DNA from: CAZWSE01 sp964636575
Lineage (GTDB): Bacteria; Pseudomonadota; Alphaproteobacteria; Rhodobacterales; Rhodobacteraceae
Direction of reading: 5' to 3'
Length of the DNA: 22,411 bases
Assembly (NCBI GenBank): GCA_964636575.1
Contig: CAZWSE010000058.1
Span: forward strand, 1 to 22,411
Shown here: positions 8,284 to 15,298 of the stretch, piece by piece
How the letters are laid out: each line of letters starts with the position of its first letter
Position numbering within the stretch: position 1 is the first letter of the stretch
The notes under the pieces: model-generated
What the model saw: only the letters and a program-made list of their open reading frames with translations
Told to the model about the DNA's origin: nothing
The model's database searches: none
Translations under genes and position numbers: made by a program

Positions 8284-9334
8284 GGGTCTCTCCTGTTTGG
8301 CTGCACACGGGGCAGTCCGAATTTCGGGTTACAGCAATGCGGCGGGTCTCGCCGTATAGGCCGTCATAAATCAACATAGCACCGGCCAAAGTTTCCCCAG
8401 CGCCGGTTATTTGTTTAATCGCCTCAACCGCCATCATCGATCCAAGCACACCCGGCAAGGGGCCAATCACGCCAGCTTCGGCACAACTGGGGGCCAGACC
8501 ATCGGCTGGTTCATTTGGGAAGACGCAAGCATAGCAAGGGGCGCCGCGGGCGGGATCGAAAAGACTGATCTGCCCTTCCCACTGAGTGATCGCCGCAGAA
8601 ATCAAAGGCAGGCCCAGCGCCACGCAGGTGCGGTTCACCAGATCACGGGTCGCAAAACTGTCGGATCCGTCCAGAACAAGATCATAATCCGCAAACAAGT
8701 CAGCCGCGATGTCTTCGGTCAAGCGACGGTCATAGGGACGAACCGTGACAAATGGGTTCTGAGCCTCCATCGCCGCTTGGGCAGAGAAGACTTTGGACAG
8801 ACCAATGTTCTCATCCACATGGATCACCTGCCGTTGCAGGTTGGTATTGTCGACATGATCATCGTCGATCACCCCAATCGTTCCAACACCGGCGGCAGTC
8901 AAATATTGCAAGGCAGGAGACCCCAAGCCACCAGCGCCGATGACCAAAACCTTCGCCTCTTTCAAAGCGCGTTGACCCATGCCACCGACTTCGCGCAAGA
9001 CAATGTGACGGGCGTAGCGGTTCAATTCGGTGTCGCTCAGCGGGGGGGCATCAACCAGCGGCTGAGCCTCTTCGATCTTGCGCGCACGAGACCGCAGGCG
9101 GTCCAGCACGGCGCTATAGGCATAAGCCAAAACAGCAACGCCGCCGAAAATCAGCCAGAACGCACCGCTTTCGCCGGTCGCCATCCGCAAGGGGTGGCCT
9201 TCGGGCAAAACGATGTGAAGGGATAAAACCCCTACATACAACAGCCCGATCATGATGAAACGGGCGGCTTTAGGGGCACCCATCAAGGCCCCAATCCCCC
9301 AAAGCAGCGCAGCTAGGCCAAAAACCAATACCAT
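8261..9334 (-). CDS. moeB: MoeB/ThiF-type adenylyltransferase with N-terminal membrane segments
   Basis: E1-like enzymes of this family adenylate the C-terminal glycine of a small sulfur carrier (MoaD or ThiS), for molybdopterin or thiazole synthesis. The E1 domain spans about residues 99-345. It contains the nucleotide loop GAGGLGS at 133-139, DDDHVDNTNLQRQ, and zinc cysteine pairs CYAC (267, 270) and CPVC (341, 344). Unlike E. coli MoeB (about 249 residues), there are about 95 extra N-terminal residues with three hydrophobic segments (about 2-19, 25-42, 57-76), predicting a membrane-anchored enzyme. The ATG at 9334 forms TGATG with the dut stop; a TTG one codon earlier is also possible. The choice between MoeB, ThiF and a dual role is open. 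Confidence 0.85.
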   Translation of the reverse strand: MVLVFGLAALLWGIGALMGAPKAARFIMIGLLYVGVLSLHIVLPEGHPLRMATGESGAFWLIFGGVAVLAYAYSAVLDRLRSRARKIEEAQPLVDAPPLSDTELNRYARHIVLREVGGMGQRALKEAKVLVIGAGGLGSPALQYLTAAGVGTIGVIDDDHVDNTNLQRQVIHVDENIGLSKVFSAQAAMEAQNPFVTVRPYDRRLTEDIAADLFADYDLVLDGSDSFATRDLVNRTCVALGLPLISAAITQWEGQISLFDPARGAPCYACVFPNEPADGLAPSCAEAGVIGPLPGVLGSMMAVEAIKQITGAGETLAGAMLIYDGLYGETRRIAVTRNSDCPVCSQTGETHDKSAAE

Positions 9335-9789
9335 CAATCGCGGCCGGTTGAGCCAAAGCCACCCGCGCCACGGGCAGTGTCATCAAGGACATCCACGACC
9401 CCGAAAGCCGCCGAAACGACGGGAGCCAAAACCATCTGGGCAATCCGGTCACCATGGGCAATCTCAAACGGGGCATCGCCTGCATTCATCACGATAACCC
9501 CTAAAGGACCGCGGTAATCACTGTCGATCGTGCCAGGGCTGTTGGGCAGTGTAATACCATGCTTCAACGCCAAACCGGACCTTGGCCGTATCTGCACTTC
9601 GTATCCGGCAGGGACGGCAATGCACAAACCGGTCGGGATCAAAGCACGACCACCCGGCGCGATCACCACAGAAGTCGCATCTGGAAAATTAGCCCGCACA
9701 TCCGCGCCCGCAGCCCCAGCGGTCTCATAGGATGGCAAGGGAACAGACCGGTCCGCACCATCATCCCACATTAGTTGTACAGAAATCAT
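9334..9789 (-). CDS. dut: Deoxyuridine 5'-triphosphate nucleotidohydrolase (dUTPase)
   Basis: This enzyme hydrolyses dUTP to dUMP and pyrophosphate, keeping uracil out of DNA and feeding dTMP synthesis. The 151-residue trimeric-type sequence has all five motifs: AGADVRA at 27-33, RPRSGLA at 68-74, GTIDSDYRG at 86-94 with the likely catalytic Asp89, GDRIAQMV at 113-120, and RGAGGFGSTG at 140-149 near the C-terminus. AAAGGTGG precedes the ATG. It lies 39 nt after coaBC, a classical coaBC-dut pairing, and its stop overlaps the moeB start. Identification is secure. Confidence 0.98.
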   Translation of the reverse strand: MISVQLMWDDGADRSVPLPSYETAGAAGADVRANFPDATSVVIAPGGRALIPTGLCIAVPAGYEVQIRPRSGLALKHGITLPNSPGTIDSDYRGPLGVIVMNAGDAPFEIAHGDRIAQMVLAPVVSAAFGVVDVLDDTARGAGGFGSTGRD

Positions 9790-9828
9790 GCCCCCACCTT
9801 TACCCTTTCAAAATACTCAAGCGACAGA

Positions 9829-11022
9829 TCAAACAAGCGCGTCTGAAATCTTCAACGCCAACCGGTCGGCCACAGCCTGCTTGCCCATACGCGGCCAATC
9901 CTCTGACCCATCGGCGGTGATCAAAACCACATCGTTCTCGTCCCCACCCATAATCCCAGTTGCGGGCGAGACATCATTGGCCATAATCCAGTCACAGCCC
10001 TTGCGATCCCGTTTCGCAGTGGCGTTGGCAATCACATCATCGGTCTCTGCCGCAAAGCCAACCACCAATTCAGGTCGGTTTTTCTTCAGCTTTGACACCT
10101 TGGCCAAAATATCAGGGTTCTCGGCAAACGAGAGATCCGGCAAGCCATCTTTGGACTTCTTCAACTTGCGATCAGACGCGCCCTTCACATGCCAATCCGC
10201 AACAGCGGCACAAAAGACACCTGCATCAACGGGCAAAGCGGCCTCAACGGCCTCAAGCATCTGACTTGCGGTCTGGACCTTCACAACTTCAACCCCGGCC
10301 GGGGGCAGCACATCGGCGGGGCCAGTGACAAACACAACCTCGGCCCCCAATGCCGTCAAAGCGCGGGCGATCGCTGTGCCTTGCACGCCGGATGAGCGAT
10401 TGGCGATGTAGCGCACGGGATCAATCGGCTCATGGGTCGGGCCAGATGTCACAAGCACACGCTTGCCCTTCAAAGGCCCGTCAGACAGATGCGCTGTGAT
10501 GGCGGCCAAAATCTCAGCAGGTTCAGCCATCCGACCAGGGCCGAATTCACCACACGCCATGTCACCATCATTGGGACCGACAAAACGGATCCCATCAGCC
10601 TGCAACTGCGCCAAATTACGCTGTGTCGCGGGGTGGTCCCACATGCGCACATTCATGGCAGGCGCCAGCAAAACAGGTGTATCCGTCGCCATAAGCAAGG
10701 TAGAGGCCAGATCATTGGCCAACCCACCCGCCATTTTGGCCATCAAATCAGCAGTTACAGGGGCTACAACAACCAAATCCGCACTACGGGACAGTTGAAT
10801 ATGCCCCATCTCGGCCTCTGTCGTCAGATCAAAGAGATCAGAATGAACCGCCTCTCCGGCCAAGGCGGAAACGGATAAGGGCGTTACAAATTCGCCCGCC
10901 GCGCGCGTCATAACAGGGGTCACATGGCCGCCCTGCCCTCGGATCAGACGGATCAGCTCAAGCGATTTATACGCAGCGATCCCGCCGCCGATGATCAAAA
11001 GAATGCGTTTGTCTTTTAGCAT
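9829..11022 (-). CDS. coaBC: Bifunctional phosphopantothenoylcysteine decarboxylase / phosphopantothenate-cysteine ligase
   Basis: This fused enzyme carries out two steps of coenzyme A synthesis. The N-terminal flavodoxin-like CoaC domain (about 1-180) decarboxylates phosphopantothenoylcysteine. It shows GGGIAAYKSLELIR, His74 (EMGHI), APVTADLMAKMAGG at 87-100, PAMN at 121-124 and Cys157 (DMACGEFG). The CoaB domain (about 185-397) ligates cysteine and shows GKRVLVTSGPTHEPIDPVRYI and the KLKKSKDG lysines at 286-291. At 397 residues the length is normal. I chose ATG 11022 because the flavin domain begins there. The frame extends to an ATG at 11139, which would overlap the upstream gene and adds unrelated residues. 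dut follows after 39 nt. Confidence 0.96.
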   Translation of the reverse strand: MLKDKRILLIIGGGIAAYKSLELIRLIRGQGGHVTPVMTRAAGEFVTPLSVSALAGEAVHSDLFDLTTEAEMGHIQLSRSADLVVVAPVTADLMAKMAGGLANDLASTLLMATDTPVLLAPAMNVRMWDHPATQRNLAQLQADGIRFVGPNDGDMACGEFGPGRMAEPAEILAAITAHLSDGPLKGKRVLVTSGPTHEPIDPVRYIANRSSGVQGTAIARALTALGAEVVFVTGPADVLPPAGVEVVKVQTASQMLEAVEAALPVDAGVFCAAVADWHVKGASDRKLKKSKDGLPDLSFAENPDILAKVSKLKKNRPELVVGFAAETDDVIANATAKRDRKGCDWIMANDVSPATGIMGGDENDVVLITADGSEDWPRMGKQAVADRLALKISDALV

Positions 11023-11104
11023 AACCGTCTCGCTTTGCGCCTTGGGCAGACCATAAGACGGGTGTTCCGTCGAGGCCAGCACCAAACCTAAGCGCGAATT
11101 GCGC

Positions 11105-11881
11105 TCATTTGAAGGCCAGACAAGGGTCGGGACGCTCAATGGCTTCCGTCACCATCCAACTGTCGTAAGGAGGACGCTGTTCTTGCGGCTTTTCAAACAG
11201 CCCGACAGCGGCAATCAGTATCGCTGGGTTGGCCTGAAACAGTGCAAAGGGCGCGCCCCAGTCTTTGCGGGCGTGGCCATTGCCTGTGATAACGACCACA
11301 GGCGGGCCATGGGTCTCGAAAGCTACCAAGGCGGCCTGCGCCAGACGGGCATCCCGAAACCGTTGAACTTCGACCATCAGCGGTAGCATTTCATCAGGCA
11401 TCGCTCCGCAATGGGCATCGGCTTGTAGTTTATTGCGCGCGATTGCTTGGTCCTCTGGCAAAGGGGCTGACAACCCGAAACGTGCGGCCTCTGGTCCGAA
11501 TGCCTTTGCGGCAGCGGTTTCCATAATCGGGCGCACCTGCGCGCGCGGCACCCCTGCCCCATAGATCGGTTTCCCCATTGATTGCGAAATGACTGGACCA
11601 TAAATCGAAATATCGGGCCAACCTGCGGCTTCCCATCCGATCAAAGCGTCAAGTTCCGTCAAGGTTTTAAAAGGTCCAGCCTCCATCAAGGCGGCTTGTT
11701 CGGGGGTTAGCATCTCAAACACAACCGCCGAAGGACCAAGACCTGCCATCAGATCGGATTGGATCAAGTGATGCGTCGGGTTGTCATGGATTTCACCTAG
11801 AAATACGACATGCGCTCCACTCAGAGCCTGCAACGGCGCTTTTTCGGGCAGAACCTGCGCCCAAGCAAAAGGCGCAGCCAT
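11105..11881 (-). CDS. ChaN family protein (haem-binding-like), start uncertain
   Basis: The product matches the ChaN/Tiki-like family (PF04187), with VFLGEIHDNPTHH near residues 26-38 and VVITGNGHARKDWGAP near 196-210. A Campylobacter member is a haem-binding lipoprotein; haem binding here is inference. The only ATG in frame (11881) gives 258 residues beginning AAPFAWAQVLPEK, which looks like the end of a signal peptide. The open frame continues upstream to a TGA at 11957-11959 and encodes a hydrophobic stretch (PLWALTLGAAVMAAPFAWA) but no ATG, GTG or TTG. ATT at 11932 or CTG at 11896 are the only usable non-standard starts I see. With ATG the protein would lack most of its export signal. 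It lies 38 nt after rpoH. Confidence 0.8.
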   Translation of the reverse strand: MAAPFAWAQVLPEKAPLQALSGAHVVFLGEIHDNPTHHLIQSDLMAGLGPSAVVFEMLTPEQAALMEAGPFKTLTELDALIGWEAAGWPDISIYGPVISQSMGKPIYGAGVPRAQVRPIMETAAAKAFGPEAARFGLSAPLPEDQAIARNKLQADAHCGAMPDEMLPLMVEVQRFRDARLAQAALVAFETHGPPVVVITGNGHARKDWGAPFALFQANPAILIAAVGLFEKPQEQRPPYDSWMVTEAIERPDPCLAFK

Positions 11882-11919
11882 TACAGCCGCGCCCAGAGTT
11901 AAAGCCCAGAGGGGGGAGC

Positions 11920-12798
11920 TTAGATCAAAAATTGGTGCACTTCCTTGGATTGGGTCTCAAGCGTTTTGCGCATCTTCTGAAACGCGGCAGCTTCCAGCTG
12001 GCGAACACGTTCTTTCGACAACCCAAGCTCTTGTCCCAAGCTTTCCAAAGTACGGGCGTCATCGCGCAATTTCCGTTCGCGGACAATAAAACGCTCACGC
12101 TCGTTCAGCTCGTTCATTGCATACAAAAGCCATTCGCGCAGCTGATCAGTATCGTGCTTGTGTTCAACGATGTGTTCGGCCTGCTCGCCTTCGTCTTCCA
12201 AGGCATCAATCCATTCGCGACCTTCGTCTTCGACCGACTGGGTCGCATTCAAGGAATAATCAGACCCCGACAAGCGACCTTCCATCATTTCTACATCGTG
12301 CAAAGGCACACCGACTTCCGTTGAAATCATCTGAAGCAACTGATGCTTGTCCAAAGTCTCGCCTGCAGCAGCGGCCTCACGCTCCAACCGTGCTTGAACG
12401 CGGCGCATGTTGAAAAACAATGACTTTTGAGAAGAGGTCGAACCGGTACGCACCATCGACCAGTTGCGCATCACGTAGTCTTGGATCGAAGCTTTGATCC
12501 ACCACACGGCGTAGGTCGAAAAGCGTACACCGCGGTCAGGGTCAAACTTTTCAGCCGCTTTCATCAAGCCAAGACCTGCCTCTTGGATCAAATCATTCAT
12601 CGGCGCGCCATAGCGCTTGAATTTGTAGGCCATAGAAATCGCCAAACGCATGTAGGCGTTGATCAAACGGTGCAAAGACGCCTCGTCGCGTTCGTCGCGC
12701 CACGCATAGGCAAGTTTCAATTCGGTCTCTGCATCCAGCATCTCCGCCTTCATCGCGCGGCGGGTCATGGAAATGTCTCGGACGTTATCTAGTGCCAT
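11920..12798 (-). CDS. rpoH: RNA polymerase sigma factor RpoH, group II (RpoHII) type
   Basis: This is an alternative sigma-32-family factor. Region 2 spans about residues 40-112, with YMRLAISMAYKFKRYGAPMNDLIQEAGLGLMKA and FSTYAVWWIKASIQDYVMRNWS. The RpoH box QKSLFFNMRR lies at 124-133. Region 4 carries a helix-turn-helix (TLESLGQELGLSKERVRQLE, 250-269). The segment NWSMVRTGSTSSQKSLFFN resembles RpoH2/RpoHII proteins of Rhodobacter and rhizobia, rather than the canonical heat-shock RpoHI. In Rhodobacter sphaeroides, rpoHII is transcribed by RpoE and drives singlet-oxygen responses (established knowledge). A matching RpoE promoter lies upstream. GGGGGAAG precedes the ATG and may be hidden in a hairpin. 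Confidence 0.93.
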   Translation of the reverse strand: MALDNVRDISMTRRAMKAEMLDAETELKLAYAWRDERDEASLHRLINAYMRLAISMAYKFKRYGAPMNDLIQEAGLGLMKAAEKFDPDRGVRFSTYAVWWIKASIQDYVMRNWSMVRTGSTSSQKSLFFNMRRVQARLEREAAAAGETLDKHQLLQMISTEVGVPLHDVEMMEGRLSGSDYSLNATQSVEDEGREWIDALEDEGEQAEHIVEHKHDTDQLREWLLYAMNELNERERFIVRERKLRDDARTLESLGQELGLSKERVRQLEAAAFQKMRKTLETQSKEVHQFLI

Positions 12799-12799
12799 C

Positions 12800-12844
12800 G
12801 GTCTTCCCCCATGTGAGGACGGGAGCGGCCAACAAGACCCTCAC
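12800..12844 (-). promoter_or_regulatory. Possible rpoH leader hairpin covering the ribosome binding site
   Basis: In the rpoH mRNA, GGUCUU (12839-12834) can pair with AAGACC (12805-12800), and CUCCC (12825-12821) with GGGGG (12810-12806, one G-U pair), around a 10-nt loop. This coaxial structure, with an 8-nt one-sided bulge, buries the GGGGGAAG Shine-Dalgarno and ends one base before AUG. An alternative helix, GUGAGG (12844-12839) with CCUCAC (12818-12813), uses the 5' strand edge and the loop and cannot coexist with the first, so it would free the site. The pairings are read directly; function as a thermometer or switch is inference, and no folding energy was computed. Confidence 0.4.
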
Positions 12845-12863
12845 CCGTCATGTTCTTTTGATA

Positions 12864-12893
12864 TTGTTACGCAGCAGCCCTTTGAATGGATCA
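12864..12893 (-). promoter_or_regulatory. Predicted RpoE (ECF sigma) promoter of rpoH
   Basis: Reading the minus strand, TGATCC (12893-12888) is followed by exactly 18 nt and then TAACAA (12869-12864). The known Rhodobacter sphaeroides RpoE promoter consensus, as I recall it, is TGATCC, 18 nt, TAAGA. The -35 is identical, the spacing is identical, and the -10 differs at one of five positions. Transcription would start near 12857, leaving a leader of about 60 nt before the rpoH ATG. The rpoE and chrR genes are not in this window. Confidence 0.75.
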
Positions 12894-12997
12894 GTCATGG
12901 GTCAAAAAAGTAACAAGGCGGGCGCATCAAGGTCTGTGATGGACTCACACACATTTGAGAATTTGCGTGTCGCTCAGGCTCGGCTAACCTCTCAGGC

Positions 12998-13678
12998 ATG
13001 ACTTATGATTTATACATCGGTGATCGCACCTTCTCGAGCTGGTCCTTGCGCGGCTGGCTTATGTTCAAAGCCTTCAACATCCCGTGCAACACGCATCTGT
13101 TGGGGCTCTACGCAGGCACAATGCCTGCTGAAATGCGGGGGTTGGCGCCGGCCAAAACCGTACCGACCATAAAAACACCCAGTGGGGTCATCGTGTCAGA
13201 ATCCATGGCCATCGCTGAGACCTTAGCGGAGGAAAACCCAAACGCCGGCCTATGGCCCAAAGACAGTGCAGCGCGGGCAAACGCACGCTGGCTCTGCGCC
13301 GAAATGGCCGCCAGCTTTGGGGCATTACGCGGCGAATGTGCGATGCAATTGGAATACGTGTTCACGGATTTCGAAGTCTCAGATGCGGTCAAAGCCGATC
13401 TCGACCGGATCGAAACGCTATGGGACGCAGCACGCAGTGCCCATGGTGCTGACAGCCCTTGGCTTATGGGCGACTATTCAGCGGTCGAGGCCTTCTACAC
13501 CCCCGTAGCCGCCCGCATCATCGGGTATGATCTGCCGGTAAGCGACGCCGCGAAAGCCTATTGCATGGCGATGCTATCAACGGATTTAGTGCGGGAATGG
13601 CGGGCCGAAGGGCTGAAAACGCGGTACGATCCCTTTCCTTACGGCAAAGGGTTAACACGAGCGGATTGGCCGGTCTAA
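12998..13678 (+). CDS. Glutathione S-transferase family protein
   Basis: This is a cytosolic GST-like protein of 226 residues. The N-terminal thioredoxin-fold domain (about 1-80) shows LYIGDRTFSSWSLRGWL, with a serine-rich catalytic region at 13-16 expected to activate glutathione. It continues with KTVPTIKTPSGVIVSESMAIAETLAE, the usual cis-proline and SES glutathione-contact segment. The C-terminal helical domain (about 90-215) ends with AEGLKTRYDPFPYG. The gene is divergent from rpoH across 199 bp; I see no clear promoter for it there. Upstream ribosome binding is weak (CAGG close to the ATG). Substrate is unknown, though glutathione-linked oxidative stress roles would fit the neighbouring RpoHII gene. 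Confidence 0.9.
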   Translation: MTYDLYIGDRTFSSWSLRGWLMFKAFNIPCNTHLLGLYAGTMPAEMRGLAPAKTVPTIKTPSGVIVSESMAIAETLAEENPNAGLWPKDSAARANARWLCAEMAASFGALRGECAMQLEYVFTDFEVSDAVKADLDRIETLWDAARSAHGADSPWLMGDYSAVEAFYTPVAARIIGYDLPVSDAAKAYCMAMLSTDLVREWRAEGLKTRYDPFPYGKGLTRADWPV

Positions 13679-13773
13679 AGACGCACTACCAATTCGATTG
13701 AACCGCGCCAAAAACATCGGAACTTAACGCTTCCTCAACCTCTCCCGCCGTAGCCATTAACCATAGTGCTACG

Positions 13774-13777
13774 CGGA
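13774..13777 (+). promoter_or_regulatory. Ribosome binding site choosing the YifB start
   Basis: GGAG (within GCGGAGAGAGA) lies 6 nt before the ATG at 13784. An in-frame GTG at 13766 would place this site inside the coding region and has no comparable upstream signal, so the ATG is preferred. Confidence 0.7.
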
Positions 13778-13783
13778 GAGAGA

Positions 13784-15298
13784 ATGACAAGCCGGACCTA
13801 CACAGTTGCCTTCCAAGGGGTAGACGCGCGCAGTGTCGAAGTGCAATGCGCCATTACCCCGGGCTTGCCCGCCTTTTCGATCGTAGGACTGCCCGACAAA
13901 GCCGTGTCAGAAGCACGCGACCGCGTGCGCACGGCGCTGTCTTCCATGGCAATCGCCCTGCCCTCCAAACGGATCACAATCAACCTGTCGCCGGCGGACC
14001 TGCCCAAAGAGGGTAGCCATTTTGATCTGCCCATCGCGCTGGCGCTTTTGGCTGCCTTGGAAATCCTGCCATCGGATCAAGTGGAAGAAACGCTGGCTTT
14101 GGGCGAGCTGTCCTTAGATGGGACCTTGATACCAGTCCTCGGGGCTTTGCCTGCAGCCCTCACAGCGAGCGAAACTGACCGAACGCTTTTGTGTCCTGCC
14201 GGATGCGGGGCGGAAGCGGCTTGGGTCTCAGACACACATGTCATCGCACCTAAAACGATGGGGGACGTGGTGCGGCATTTCACAGGACAAAACGTGCTGC
14301 CGGCGGCCACACCGGGCGAGGTGATCGACACCGCAGATCACAAAGACATGGGCGATGTGAAAGGACAAGAACGGGCAAAGCGGGCCATCGAGATCGCAGC
14401 GGCCGGACGGCACCACATGATCATGATCGGGTCCCCGGGAAGCGGTAAATCCATGCTCGCGGCGCGAATCCCGAGCATATTGCCAGCCCTTTCAGCGTCC
14501 GAAGCACTTGAAACCTCGATGATCCACTCCCTGTCGGGGTTGATCGACGAAGGCGGAATCAACCGAAATCGCCCCTTCCGCGAACCCCATCACACGGCCT
14601 CGATGGCAGCGATTGTGGGCGGCGGACGCAACGCGAAACCGGGGGAAATCTCGTTGGCGCACAACGGAGTTTTGTTCATGGACGAGTTCCCCGAATTTCC
14701 ACGCACCGTGCTCGAAACCCTGCGACAACCTTTGGAAATGGGCGAGGTTATGATCGCGCGGGCCAATGCGCATGTGAAATACCCCTGCAAATTCATGCTC
14801 GTCGCCGCAGCAAACCCTTGCAAATGCGGATACATGTCAGATGCAATGCGAGCCTGTGCGCGGGTGCCAGACTGCGGAGCGGACTACCTGGGGCGTATTT
14901 CAGGCCCTTTGATGGACCGCTTCGATCTGCGGGTCGATGTGCCACCCGTGGCCTTTACCGACCTAGATTTGCCGTCGAGCACAGACAGGTCCAGCGACAT
15001 CGCCGCAAGGGTAGAACAGGCGCGCGCGGTGCAAGAACGCCGCTTTGAGCAAATGCCAAAAATGCGCGTTAATGCCGATGCCGAAGGCGAGGCCTTGGAA
15101 AAAATCGCGACCCCGGATGCAGACGGCCGTGCGCTGTTGCTAAAGGCAGCAGACCGGTTCGGATTGTCAGCACGGGGGTATCACAGGATACTCAGGGTCG
15201 CACGGACGATCGCGGATCTTGATGGATCAGACGCAGTTCGGCGCGATCACGTGGCCGAGGCCGTCAGCTACCGCTTGCCGCAGAAAGAGTACGCTTGA
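13784..15298 (+). CDS. comM: YifB/ComM-family Mg-chelatase-like AAA+ ATPase
   Basis: Members of this family (ComM in Haemophilus and Vibrio) are hexameric helicases that promote branch migration during natural transformation; the role outside competent species is less clear. The 504-residue protein starts with the ChlI-type N-terminal domain (SRTYTVAFQGVDARSVEVQ, GLPDKAVSEARDRVRTAL, INLSPADLPKEGSHFDLP). The AAA+ core has Walker A GSPGSGKS at 216-223 and Walker B VLFMDE at 296-301. A cysteine cluster (C335, C346, C348, C358, C364) may bind zinc. The C-terminal chelatase domain ends RLPQKEYA. Length is normal. Its last 35 nt overlap the convergent hydrolase gene. It sits near rsmI-yraN-gshB, a neighbourhood I recognise from other Alphaproteobacteria. 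Confidence 0.93.
   Translation: MTSRTYTVAFQGVDARSVEVQCAITPGLPAFSIVGLPDKAVSEARDRVRTALSSMAIALPSKRITINLSPADLPKEGSHFDLPIALALLAALEILPSDQVEETLALGELSLDGTLIPVLGALPAALTASETDRTLLCPAGCGAEAAWVSDTHVIAPKTMGDVVRHFTGQNVLPAATPGEVIDTADHKDMGDVKGQERAKRAIEIAAAGRHHMIMIGSPGSGKSMLAARIPSILPALSASEALETSMIHSLSGLIDEGGINRNRPFREPHHTASMAAIVGGGRNAKPGEISLAHNGVLFMDEFPEFPRTVLETLRQPLEMGEVMIARANAHVKYPCKFMLVAAANPCKCGYMSDAMRACARVPDCGADYLGRISGPLMDRFDLRVDVPPVAFTDLDLPSSTDRSSDIAARVEQARAVQERRFEQMPKMRVNADAEGEALEKIATPDADGRALLLKAADRFGLSARGYHRILRVARTIADLDGSDAVRRDHVAEAVSYRLPQKEYA

Noticed and set aside
8411..9226. A 271-codon open frame on the plus strand inside moeB
   Set aside because: It is antisense to the clear E1 enzyme, shows no recognisable motif, and has the composition of a shadow frame.
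11023..11139. A 39-residue N-terminal extension of coaBC starting at 11139
   Set aside because: It would overlap the end of the ChaN-family gene by 35 nt. It adds sequence unlike CoaBC, and the flavin-binding strand starts right after the ATG at 11022.
13698..13727. TTGAAC with ACTTAA 18 nt later as a housekeeping promoter for the YifB gene
   Set aside because: The -10 match is poor and the spacing is not ideal; I cannot separate it from background.
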